Below are positions 1 to 6,322 of a stretch of DNA of 8,608 bases, one piece after another. Both the position numbers and the translations under genes were made by a program. Location of the stretch: positions 1-8,608 of the forward strand of contig JAOUGY010000153.1 in NCBI GenBank assembly GCA_029865445.1, read 5' to 3'. Below the pieces are notes generated by a model. The model did not search any database, had not been told where the DNA came from, and saw only the letters and a program-made list of their open reading frames with translations. The stretch is from Acidimicrobiia bacterium. GTDB lineage: Bacteria; Actinomycetota; Acidimicrobiia; Spongiisociales; ZC4RG35. Position 1 is the first letter of the stretch. Each line of letters starts with the position of its first letter.

Positions 1-2093
1 CCGACGACGAGGGGTCGGTTCACGAGGGGGATATCGAGGCGATAGCGGCTGCGGGGATCACCAAGGGGTGTAATCCGCCTGCGAACGATCGGTTTTGTCC
101 TGATTCGTCTGTGACGCGTGGTGAGATGGCGGCGTTTCTGCGGAGGGCGTTGGAGGGGGCGTTGCCGGTGGGGTCGTCGACGGCGTTCGCGGACACGGCT
201 GGGTCGGTGTTTGCGTCCGACATCGGATGGTTGGCGGCGACGGGGGTGACGAAGGGGTGTAATCCGCCTGCGAATGATCGGTTCTGTCCTGATTCGTCTG
301 TGACGCGTGGGCAGATGGCGGCGTTTCTGCGGAGGGCGTTGGAGGGGACGTTGTCGGCGGGGTCGTCGACCGATTTCACCGATGACGACGGGTCGGTGTT
401 CGAGTCTGATATCGAGTGGTTGGCGGCGACGGGGGTGACGAAGGGGTGTAATCCGCCTGCGAATGATCGGTTCTGTCCTGATGATGAGGTGACCCGGGCG
501 CAGATGGCGAGTTTCTTGGTGCGAGGTCTCGGGTTGGAGTCGGTGCCGTTGTATCCGATCGGGAACCCCACCGACGACGACCTGGCCCTCGTGCAACGCT
601 TCAGCGTCTACGACGACGCCGACACGCCCAACCACATGTACATGATGGCGTACTGGCCCCGCAGCTTCGCGAGCGGGACCGACATCGATCCCGCCGAGGG
701 CAGTGAGGAGTGGAAGACCGACGTGGTGGACGATCCCGGTGCCTACCTCGGTTGGGACGTGTTGTCGCCACCCACGCATTGGGGTTTCGACGACGAGCCG
801 ATGGATGACGATTGGTTGCGGTTCACGCTGGCTCGACCGGCGAGGGTGGGTGTCGTGTGGCGTGACGATGCGGCATTGCCCGGCTGGCTGAAGACGGGAT
901 GGAACGAGGGTAGTGGGGTCACCATCGACGGTGACAACGCCCGCGTCTACCTCCGTGACTACCCGGCCGGCGAGGTGAAACTCGGCACCGTCGAATCCAG
1001 CACCGGAAACTACCGGTCGATGTACGTGGTGTTGTTGGCGGAGGCGGATGGGTTGCCGTCGTCGACTCCTCCGATCCCGCAGGGGAAGGCGTATCCGGTT
1101 CCTGGTGAGCCGTGTCCGTCGTGGGTGCACGGGCGGTTTGCGACGACGGGTCCGGATGGCGAGTCGTATGGGACGTGGCATCCGCAGTGGGATCCGGTGT
1201 ATTGGTGTTCGTTCGGGCATGAGCACGGTTCGAATCCGGATCTGATTCCGGGGTCGCCCAAGGTGGCGTACGAGTATCTGTCTGCTCGGAACGGGCGGGT
1301 GGAGCCGAATCCGGGGTTCAAGGAGTTCATCTTCAAGGACCTGTCGAACCAGCATTGGGTGCGGTTCGTGGTGCATGCGGGCACCAACGGTCAGGGACGG
1401 GTCTGCACCCAATTCCACACCGTCTACACCGTCGTCTACGACCTCGATGGGAACGAGCTGATGAACGTTGGTTTCATGGCCGACTTCGGTCGAGCCGTCA
1501 ACGCCGACAATGGCACCGCACTGAGTCCCACCAACTGCTCGGCGGCGCTGCCGGCGCTCGACACCGATCGGGTGCGAATGATCAACATGACGGGGGCCGA
1601 CCACCACTACGAGCAGTGGGACAGCTTCGATGACTCGATTGCGACCGAGAACCTCGGGTTCGGCGAGTTCCAGCTCGGTGTCGACATCAGGAATCCGATG
1701 ACCGAGTGCAGCTCGGCGAGCTGCAACGCCGTTCAGCGCATCAATCGGTTCGCCGACGGCGACTTCGACAACGGGGCCGAGCGCACGATCGAGGTGGGAC
1801 GCTGGGACGGGGGGCTGGACGTGATTCCGTCCCGGGCGCTCGCAACCGGCGAGTTCTGGACGAATCCGATGGCGTCCCAGGCGGTCTCGGAATCGGCCGC
1901 GAACGCCGTCCGGCAGTTCCTCTCGAACGAGGCGGCGCTCATCGACTTCCAACCCGACTCCGGCGACTACACGGTGATGTGTGACACCGACGATCCGTGG
2001 AGGATGCTCTACTCGTGCCGGTCGGTGGGGGATGGCGACGAGTTCCCGCACGTGCCCGACATGCAGATTCAGAACGGCTTGACAGACAACTGA
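1..2093 (+). CDS. SLH-repeat surface/secreted protein, 5'-truncated by window edge
   Basis: The reading frame is open from base 3 to a TGA at 2091-2093 (696 residues visible), so the true start and any signal peptide lie outside the window. Residues 1 to about 180 hold S-layer-homology-type repeats: an acidic F.D..GSVF..DI segment, then WLAATGVTKGC, NPPANDRFCPD, then VTRGQMAAFLRRALEG. Two cysteines per repeat (GC and FCP) could form a disulfide. Such repeats usually attach proteins to the cell envelope. About residues 185-350 resemble a beta-sandwich module seen in secreted carbohydrate-active proteins (LPGWL, then YPAGEVKLG, then MYVVLL); this is pattern memory only. Residues from about 360 to the end are rich in Cys, Trp and His: WCSFGHEHG at 401-409, HWVRFVVH at 451-458, a His at 472 and HH at 534-535. 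I recognise no catalytic family there. The protein is probably extracellular; its function is unknown. Codon use is patchy along the gene. Confidence 0.88.
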   Translation, partial: DDEGSVHEGDIEAIAAAGITKGCNPPANDRFCPDSSVTRGEMAAFLRRALEGALPVGSSTAFADTAGSVFASDIGWLAATGVTKGCNPPANDRFCPDSSVTRGQMAAFLRRALEGTLSAGSSTDFTDDDGSVFESDIEWLAATGVTKGCNPPANDRFCPDDEVTRAQMASFLVRGLGLESVPLYPIGNPTDDDLALVQRFSVYDDADTPNHMYMMAYWPRSFASGTDIDPAEGSEEWKTDVVDDPGAYLGWDVLSPPTHWGFDDEPMDDDWLRFTLARPARVGVVWRDDAALPGWLKTGWNEGSGVTIDGDNARVYLRDYPAGEVKLGTVESSTGNYRSMYVVLLAEADGLPSSTPPIPQGKAYPVPGEPCPSWVHGRFATTGPDGESYGTWHPQWDPVYWCSFGHEHGSNPDLIPGSPKVAYEYLSARNGRVEPNPGFKEFIFKDLSNQHWVRFVVHAGTNGQGRVCTQFHTVYTVVYDLDGNELMNVGFMADFGRAVNADNGTALSPTNCSAALPALDTDRVRMINMTGADHHYEQWDSFDDSIATENLGFGEFQLGVDIRNPMTECSSASCNAVQRINRFADGDFDNGAERTIEVGRWDGGLDVIPSRALATGEFWTNPMASQAVSESAANAVRQFLSNEAALIDFQPDSGDYTVMCDTDDPWRMLYSCRSVGDGDEFPHVPDMQIQNGLTDN
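3..545 (+). repeat. Tandem 189-bp SLH coding repeats (three copies visible, first partial)
   Basis: The string AAGGGGTGTAATCCGCCTGC occurs at 63, 252 and 441, exactly 189 bp (63 codons) apart. Bases 228-293 and 417-482 are identical over 66 bp. Units 1 and 2 also differ at only a few positions from about 63 to 160. Unit 3 diverges after 482 (DDEVTRAQMASFLVRGLG) and looks like the terminal copy. The array may extend upstream of the window. Confidence 0.93.
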
Positions 2094-2113
2094 TCGGGCA
2101 GGCGCCGATCGAT

Positions 2114-2133
2114 GGACCGGTTCGGACCGGTCC
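2114..2133. terminator. Candidate bidirectional terminator hairpin between convergent genes
   Basis: GGACCGG (2114-2120), a six-base loop TTCGGA, and CCGGTCC (2127-2133) form a perfect 7-bp GC-rich stem. It lies in the 42-bp gap between the stop of the SLH protein (2093) and the stop of the MFS gene on the other strand (2136), where a shared terminator is expected. No T-tract follows on either strand, which is common in high-GC actinobacteria but leaves the call uncertain. Confidence 0.5.
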
Positions 2134-2135
2134 GG

Positions 2136-3485
2136 TCACGCCGAACTCTCGGCGTCCTCCAGAGCCGCGGCGATGCGAGCCGAGTTGAGCCTGGGCAAGG
2201 CGTACGCGAACAGCAACACATGGGCGCCGGCGGCGACGAGGAACGGAAGCCGGAGCCCGAAATCGCGTCCCACCATGGACTCGCCGAGCTTCACAAGGAG
2301 GCCGCCGGCGAGGGATCCGATCGGCATCATTCCCCACCCGAACATCCGGTACACGCTGTTGACGCGCCCCAGGAGCTGATCCGGGATGATCGTCTGGCGG
2401 AGTGACACCGTGATCACGTTCCAGAGGACCGCTGAGAAGGCGCCGAAGAGGAACATGACCCAAACCACGGCGGCGACCGACGTGAGCCCGATGACGAGTG
2501 CGGTCAGCCCGCCGACGATGATCGTCAGGAACAGCGACGGACCATTGCCGAGGCGTTTGGCGATCCGCTCGGCCAGGAAGCTCCCGACGATGCCACCGAC
2601 TGCGCCCGCCCACATCATGACGGCGAATCCGGTGGCGCCGAGCTCGAGGATCTCCTGGACGAAGAGCACGTAGGTGGCCATGGTCGCCATTCCGAGGCCG
2701 TTGAGGACACCGAGGCTGATGGCGAGCGCTCGGAGGAACGGCCGGGTCCAGAGCCACATGAATCCTTCCTTGACGTCGGTCACCCAGCTCGGCCGCTCGG
2801 TCGCTGCCACACCGCCTTTGGGCTTGAAGTCACCGGCGATGAAGAGCGTCATGAGTGCAGCGACTGCGAATGTCGCGCTGTCGACGAAGAAGGGGAGCGA
2901 GAAGGCGGCGGCGAGCAGAAGTCCACCGACGACGGGTCCGGCGAAGCTGTTCATCACCGACTCGGCTCCCCACATACGCCCGTTGGCCCTTTGGAGGAGA
3001 CTCTTGTCCACGATCGACGGCAGGAGCGTTTGCGCGGCGTTGTCTCGCAACACCTCGGCGGTTCCCAGCATCAGGCCGGTGATGTAGAGGATCGCCAGGA
3101 GAAATCCTGAGTTCGAAGGGACGCCGGCGGTGCCTGCGGCGATGACTTCCGGGCTCGACAGCGACGCCTGGTTGGAAAGGACGATGAAGGCGACCGCCAG
3201 TGTGAGCGCGGTGCGGGCGACGTCCATGGACATCACGAGCCTCCGGCGGTCCACGCGATCGGTGATGACACCTGCCGGGAGGGTGAACACGAGCCATGGC
3301 AACCGGGTCGCAAGGGCGACGAGTGCAATGGCAACGGGGTCGCGGGTGACGGCCGATGCCAGCCACGGGTAGGCGACGCCGGCGACACCGTCGCCGAAGT
3401 TCGACACGACGTTTCCGACCCACAGGCGCCAGTAGTTGGCGCCCAGCTTGGCTTCGCTGGAGGATTTGGGGGAGTCGACGCTCAT
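2136..3485 (-). CDS. Major facilitator superfamily exporter (MFS_3 / EntS-like)
   Basis: A 449-residue integral membrane transporter that probably exports a small molecule by proton antiport; the substrate cannot be read from sequence. The N-terminus (YWRLWVGNVVSNFGDGVAGVAYPWLAS) is typical of the drug/siderophore exporter branch. Residues 72-82 (GVITDRVDRRR) are the MFS motif A loop between TM2 and TM3. About ten to twelve hydrophobic segments follow, with a central soluble linker (FKPKGGVAATERPSWVTDVKEGF). The C-terminal half has LLGRVNSVYRMFGWGMMPIGSLAGG, a stretch common in this branch. I chose the ATG at 3483-3485 because it overlaps the regulator's stop as ATGA and has GAGGA (minus strand, 3492-3496) six bases upstream. 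The frame stays open further upstream but there antisenses or overlaps the regulator. The tight coupling suggests the upstream ArsR-like protein controls this exporter. Confidence 0.9.
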   Translation of the reverse strand: MSVDSPKSSSEAKLGANYWRLWVGNVVSNFGDGVAGVAYPWLASAVTRDPVAIALVALATRLPWLVFTLPAGVITDRVDRRRLVMSMDVARTALTLAVAFIVLSNQASLSSPEVIAAGTAGVPSNSGFLLAILYITGLMLGTAEVLRDNAAQTLLPSIVDKSLLQRANGRMWGAESVMNSFAGPVVGGLLLAAAFSLPFFVDSATFAVAALMTLFIAGDFKPKGGVAATERPSWVTDVKEGFMWLWTRPFLRALAISLGVLNGLGMATMATYVLFVQEILELGATGFAVMMWAGAVGGIVGSFLAERIAKRLGNGPSLFLTIIVGGLTALVIGLTSVAAVVWVMFLFGAFSAVLWNVITVSLRQTIIPDQLLGRVNSVYRMFGWGMMPIGSLAGGLLVKLGESMVGRDFGLRLPFLVAAGAHVLLFAYALPRLNSARIAAALEDAESSA

Positions 3486-4054
3486 GGCTGGTCCTCGTCT
3501 CGCAGGGTGGGTTTGGTTGTCGGAAAGAAGGCCAGGCTCACGCCGTAGACACGGTCTCCCCGTCTGGTTTCCTTCGTGAACTCGGCGGCGAGGTCGATCA
3601 GCCGGTCGACCCATTCGGCTGCCCGTTCCTGGGGGATGCGGGCATACCGGATGGTGGTCAGGGCCGGCAGATCCTCTGTGGGGTTCGATTGCCGGTACCG
3701 GTCGATCTCCCGGATCGCTTCGGTGAGGAACATGGCCTTTTCGAAGTCGATCTCGGAGGCTTTCTCCAGAGCGAAGGTTCGAGCGGTCCGTCCGTAGTAT
3801 TTCGCCTCGATCGCCCTTACCCGTTTGGTTCGGACAACTCGGATGAGGCCGGCCCCCTCGAGGGCCTTGCAGTGGTGACCGATGGTGCCTTTCGGCTTCT
3901 GGAGGGCGTCGGCGAGTTGGGAGGTGGTCGCGGCCCGCTCGCCCAGCAACTCGATGATCGATTGCCGGGTCGGCTCGAAGAACACCCTGATCTGTTCGGG
4001 GTCGAGCTCGAGGGTGTCTTCGATCTCGTAGTCTGGCGTCTGATGGTCGGCCAT
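3482..4054 (-). CDS. ArsR-like winged-helix transcriptional regulator
   Basis: With the ATG at 4052-4054 the protein has 190 residues. Residues 20-88 form a winged helix-turn-helix: DPEQIRVFFEPTRQSIIELL, then TTSQLADALQKPKGTIGHHCKALEGAGLI with the recognition helix near 54-67, then a basic wing (RVVRTKRVRAIEAKYYG). This fits the ArsR/HTH_20 group. The C-terminal 100 residues are a helical domain of unknown ligand. No metal-binding Cys cluster is seen; the only cysteine is C62, so metal sensing is unlikely. Two in-frame ATGs (4072 and 4054) both begin MADH. I prefer 4054 because a TTGACA/GACCAT promoter places the transcript start at or next to that ATG. The 4072 start would lie upstream of the predicted transcript. 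The gene overlaps the MFS start by 4 bp. Inverted repeats at its promoter suggest autorepression and control of the exporter. Confidence 0.87.
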   Translation of the reverse strand: MADHQTPDYEIEDTLELDPEQIRVFFEPTRQSIIELLGERAATTSQLADALQKPKGTIGHHCKALEGAGLIRVVRTKRVRAIEAKYYGRTARTFALEKASEIDFEKAMFLTEAIREIDRYRQSNPTEDLPALTTIRYARIPQERAAEWVDRLIDLAAEFTKETRRGDRVYGVSLAFFPTTKPTLRDEDQP

Positions 4055-4082
4055 TCCGGAATGGTCGGCCATTGCCGACCAT
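4043..4082. promoter_or_regulatory. Candidate operator: stacked half-sites over the promoter
   Basis: ATGGTCGG occurs at 4043-4050 and 4061-4068, and its inverse CCGACCAT at 4075-4082. The last two form an 8-bp inverted repeat with a six-base centre. The 14-bp CCATTCCGGAATGG at 4051-4064 is a perfect palindrome. These overlap the -10 box, the spacer and the start codon, where a bound winged-helix dimer would block RNA polymerase. The 18-bp direct repeat also explains the duplicated MADH in the upstream frame. Confidence 0.55.
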
Positions 4083-4089
4083 TTGTCAA
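4054..4089 (-). promoter_or_regulatory. Promoter of the regulator-exporter operon (leaderless)
   Basis: On the minus strand a perfect TTGACA (4084-4089) is followed by a 17-bp spacer and GACCAT (4061-4066), which keeps A2, A5 and T6 of the -10 consensus. Six bases then separate it from the ATG at 4054, so transcription should begin at or beside the start codon. No Shine-Dalgarno sequence precedes that ATG. This is the best-defined promoter in the window. Confidence 0.62.
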
Positions 4090-4144
4090 GTGGAAATCGG
4101 GGCTGCGCGGAGCAGCGGAACGTCCCGCACGCCAATGGCTCCGT

Positions 4145-4858
4145 CTACCCCCAGGCGCCTCGATTCCAGGTGAGGGCGTAGTCCTCCGCCGCGAAGAAAT
4201 CCTCCACGAACGTGACCTTGATGTTCCGGGGATCTCCCTCGACCGTGTGGACGGCTAGCTCGGTGAAACGCTCGATTGTCTCGGCGGTGTCCACACCCTC
4301 GAAGTCCGCAGCGATCGAAGCGTCGTAGGCGTCGAGGAGCGGGCGAGCCGAGAACACCTGCGGGGTCTGGGCGCGTTGGAGGGAGCCGGGCGGTACCAGT
4401 TCCGGTCGGCCGCCGTCGGTGCGGAAGACCGTGCCTTCCACCGGCAGGGCGGGAACGGCAGCGCCATGGGTCGCGGCGGCCGTGACCACACGGTCGAGCA
4501 GGTCGAGAGTGATGAACGGTCGTGCGCCGTCGTGGATGGCGACCAGGTCGATGCGGTCCCCGAGAATCTCGTCTCTCAGGGCATCCAGGCCGGCCATCTC
4601 CGAGCGGTGTCGCGAACGGCCCCCCGCAACGATGCGAGTCGGCTTGTCGAGGCCCGCCACGAGCCTCTTCGCTCGGTCCTCGTCGCCTTCCCGCACCACG
4701 ACCACGATCGTCGTCACGTGTGGCGATGCGGACACGGCCTCGAGCGAGTATTCGAGCATGTCGCGGTCGCGGATCGGCAGGTAGACCTTGTTCACTTCGG
4801 CCGCAACCCGAGTACCCGATCCTCCGGCGAGCACGATGGCGGCGGTCGTGGTGGTCAC
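4145..4858 (-). CDS. ispD: 2-C-methyl-D-erythritol 4-phosphate cytidylyltransferase
   Basis: This cytosolic enzyme joins CTP and MEP to give CDP-ME plus pyrophosphate in the non-mevalonate isoprenoid pathway. The 237-residue length is normal. The CTP loop is LAGGSGTR (10-17) with K24 in NKVYLPI; the usual PK is NK here, which I consider a common actinobacterial variant. Also present are GGRSRHRS (79-86), HDGARPF (109-115), the RAQTPQVF segment (162-169), and GDPRNIKVT (208-216), whose K214 matches the conserved C-terminal Lys. TarI-type ribitol-5-phosphate cytidylyltransferases share the fold and cannot be fully excluded, but no teichoic-acid genes are nearby. The GTG start at 4858 has no ribosome site, but a TAACGT box lies six bases upstream. 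No ispF follows, unlike many bacterial loci. The gene is divergent from an IspD-like partial protein. Confidence 0.9.
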   Translation of the reverse strand: MTTTTAAIVLAGGSGTRVAAEVNKVYLPIRDRDMLEYSLEAVSASPHVTTIVVVVREGDEDRAKRLVAGLDKPTRIVAGGRSRHRSEMAGLDALRDEILGDRIDLVAIHDGARPFITLDLLDRVVTAAATHGAAVPALPVEGTVFRTDGGRPELVPPGSLQRAQTPQVFSARPLLDAYDASIAADFEGVDTAETIERFTELAVHTVEGDPRNIKVTFVEDFFAAEDYALTWNRGAWG

Positions 4859-4864
4859 GATTCG

Positions 4865-4870
4865 ACGTTA
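4865..4870 (-). promoter_or_regulatory. -10 box of ispD (leaderless)
   Basis: TAACGT on the minus strand fits TANNNT and lies six bases before the GTG start, with no Shine-Dalgarno sequence between. No convincing -35 box is seen at 16-18 bp. Confidence 0.45.
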
Positions 4871-4914
4871 CCGCGGCCGGGACGATGGCCGGTCGTGGCA
4901 AACTGGATGTGTTC

Positions 4915-5430
4915 ATGGTGAGTCCACATCTCTTGCGTCCGTTCACGGCGCGTCAGCTCAGCCTGGTGGAAGGCGAGGGCCGCGTCCTGGCCTTCTCCGT
5001 CCTCGGCGGCCGTTTCGTCGGGCCTTCCGTCCAGGTCCACGCCCCAACCCTCGCCCACCGCGTCGGCCACCTGCCAGAACAGATCGACACTGTGGTCTTC
5101 CTCGACGAACCGGTGCCCGACGCTGCCATGGTCTCGCTCGTAGACGACATGCTGGAAGCCTTTGACCGGGTTCCGGCCGAGGTGCTGGCCCGCTACTCGG
5201 ATGCGACGGAGGCCGTGAAGCGGGTTGCCGGTGGAGTCGTCGTCGAAGGCATCGACCGCTCGTCACTGGTGGTCGTTCGCTGCCCGGAGGTGATCGGTCG
5301 GGAGGCGTTGGAGCGGGCCGTGGCGTCGCTCTCCGATGAGATGTGGGTGAATCCGACAGCCCTCGCCGCGGCGTCCGGAGCGTCCGTCTCGATTTATGGG
5401 AGTGGCGAACGCACGAAGACTGCGGGCTAG
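4915..5430 (+). CDS. IspD-like C-terminal half protein, probable pseudoenzyme
   Basis: A 171-residue protein (from the ATG at 4915) of no named family. Residues 58-80 (DTVVFLDEPVPDAAMVSLVD) align by eye with the IspD stretch around HDAARPLV..ELVDRVV. Residues 97-136 (ATEAVKRVAGGVVVEGIDRS, then LVVVRCPEVIGREALERAV) align with the IspD TVKRV..VVETVDRS..VQTPQ region. Residues 148-170 (TALAAASGASVSIYGSGERT, then KTA) align with the IspD tail ending in GD.RN.K.T. The N-terminal CTP-binding glycine loop is replaced by unrelated sequence, HDAARP has become LDEPVP, and TPQ has become CPE, so cytidylyl transfer is not expected. The start is uncertain: ATG 4885, GTG 4909 and ATG 4915 are in frame, and I chose 4915 by conservation-free judgement. 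It ends 5 bp from the convergent HAD gene. A regulatory or scaffold role is only a guess. Confidence 0.68.
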   Translation: MVSPHLLRPFTARQLSLVEGEGRVLAFSVLGGRFVGPSVQVHAPTLAHRVGHLPEQIDTVVFLDEPVPDAAMVSLVDDMLEAFDRVPAEVLARYSDATEAVKRVAGGVVVEGIDRSSLVVVRCPEVIGREALERAVASLSDEMWVNPTALAAASGASVSIYGSGERTKTAG

Positions 5431-5435
5431 GCCTC

Positions 5436-6233
5436 CTACGCGCTGGCGCGTCTCCGGGCCTTCAAGACCCAGACGGTCAATGCGGCGGCCAGCCCTCCGG
5501 CCACGGCAGCTCCACTGATCACCGGAACCGGCGCCGGCACGGCCGCCAATCTCGTCCGCAGCGTCACCGGGCGTTCGAAGTGGACTATCAGCCAGTCGCG
5601 TTCGTTGGCAAGATCTTCCAGCTCCTTGTCGGGATTGACAGCCACCGGATGGCCGACGGCCTCGAGCATCGGGGCGTCGGTCGCCGAGTCGGAGTAGGCG
5701 TAGCAGTCCGCGAGCTCCAGCCCATCGCGTTCGGCGACCTCCCGAATCGCTTCGGCTTTGCCGGCGCCGTAGGCGTAGAACTCGAGGCGGCCCGTGTACT
5801 TCCCGTCGTCGTCGATTTCTGGTCGGGTACCGATCACCTCGTCGACTCCGAGGTACTTGCCGAGTGGGGCCACCACCTCGACCGGGCTCGACGAGATGAC
5901 GACGACCCGCCGGCCGGCGCGCCGGTGTTCGTCGATGATGGCGAGTGCTTCGGCGAACACGAGAGGAGCCACCACTTCGTCGACCGTTTCTTCGACCAAC
6001 TCTTCGATTTCTCGTTTGTCCCAGCCTTTGGTCAGTTCCCCGAGTTCGTCCCGCACCTTCTCCAACTGATCGTGGTCGGCGCCGAACATCGAGTAGTACG
6101 CCTGGGCGATGCCGGCCTTCAACATGGCTCGTTTCGAGAGGATGCCGGCTCGCGACAAGGGTTTGGCGAAGGCGAGGGTCGACGACTTGGCGATGATCGT
6201 CTTGTCGAGGTCGAAGAATGCCGCTGAGCTCAC
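5436..6233 (-). CDS. HAD-IB family phosphatase with C-terminal membrane anchor (SerB-like)
   Basis: A 265-residue hydrolase of the haloacid dehalogenase superfamily, subclass IB (phosphoserine-phosphatase-like). Motif I is FFDLDKT (6-12) with nucleophile D8 and acid D10. Motif II is VISSSP (112-117). The motif III lysine is in GAGKAEAI (K159). Motif IV is YSDSATDAPMLEAVG (180 onward) with D182 and D186 for Mg2+. A helical cap lies between motifs I and II. The last 30 residues hold one hydrophobic helix (about 238-257) followed by KARRRASA, so the enzyme is probably membrane-tethered with its catalytic domain in the cytoplasm. The substrate is unknown. GTG at 6233 is the only start that gives the normal motif I distance, and TACACT sits seven bases upstream. 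Similar HAD genes lie divergent from ssd/tad genes in mycobacteria (Rv3661, from memory). Confidence 0.88.
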   Translation of the reverse strand: MSSAAFFDLDKTIIAKSSTLAFAKPLSRAGILSKRAMLKAGIAQAYYSMFGADHDQLEKVRDELGELTKGWDKREIEELVEETVDEVVAPLVFAEALAIIDEHRRAGRRVVVISSSPVEVVAPLGKYLGVDEVIGTRPEIDDDGKYTGRLEFYAYGAGKAEAIREVAERDGLELADCYAYSDSATDAPMLEAVGHPVAVNPDKELEDLANERDWLIVHFERPVTLRTRLAAVPAPVPVISGAAVAGGLAAALTVWVLKARRRASA

Positions 6234-6240
6234 GGTCTCG

Positions 6241-6246
6241 AGTGTA
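6241..6246 (-). promoter_or_regulatory. -10 box of the HAD gene (leaderless)
   Basis: TACACT on the minus strand fits TANNNT closely and lies seven bases before the GTG start at 6233. No Shine-Dalgarno sequence is present. No clear -35 box is seen. Confidence 0.5.
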
Positions 6247-6309
6247 CGGCGGTTCCAGCGCCAATCGGAGTATCCGACCGGCTCCCTTCCCTCGCTGCTG
6301 ACGTGTGTG

Positions 6310-6315
6310 TACGTT
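6310..6315 (+). promoter_or_regulatory. -10 box of the tad operon (leaderless)
   Basis: TACGTT fits TANNNT and lies seven bases before the GTG at 6323, the same geometry as the divergent HAD gene. The two -10 boxes are about 63 bp apart, so the promoters are arranged back to back. TTCCCT at 6287-6292 is a poor -35 candidate at a 17-bp spacing. Confidence 0.48.
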
Positions 6316-6322
6316 GGTTTGC

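Noticed and set aside
3..545. CRISPR-like or non-coding satellite array
   Set aside because: The 189-bp period is a multiple of three and the repeats are in frame and encode SLH units without spacers.
4102..4116. Hairpin GCTGC-GCGGA-GCAGC downstream of ispD as a terminator
   Set aside because: The stem is only 5 bp with no T-tract. It is not strong enough to annotate.
4055..4135. Longer regulator starting at TTG 4135 or ATG 4072
   Set aside because: Both starts lie within or upstream of the TTGACA promoter, so a transcript from it would not contain them.
5438..5451. Hairpin ACGCG-CTGG-CGCGT at the convergent ends of the IspD-like and HAD genes
   Set aside because: It has only a 5-bp stem inside HAD codons with no T-tract. 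It may be chance in GC-rich DNA, though its position suits a terminator.
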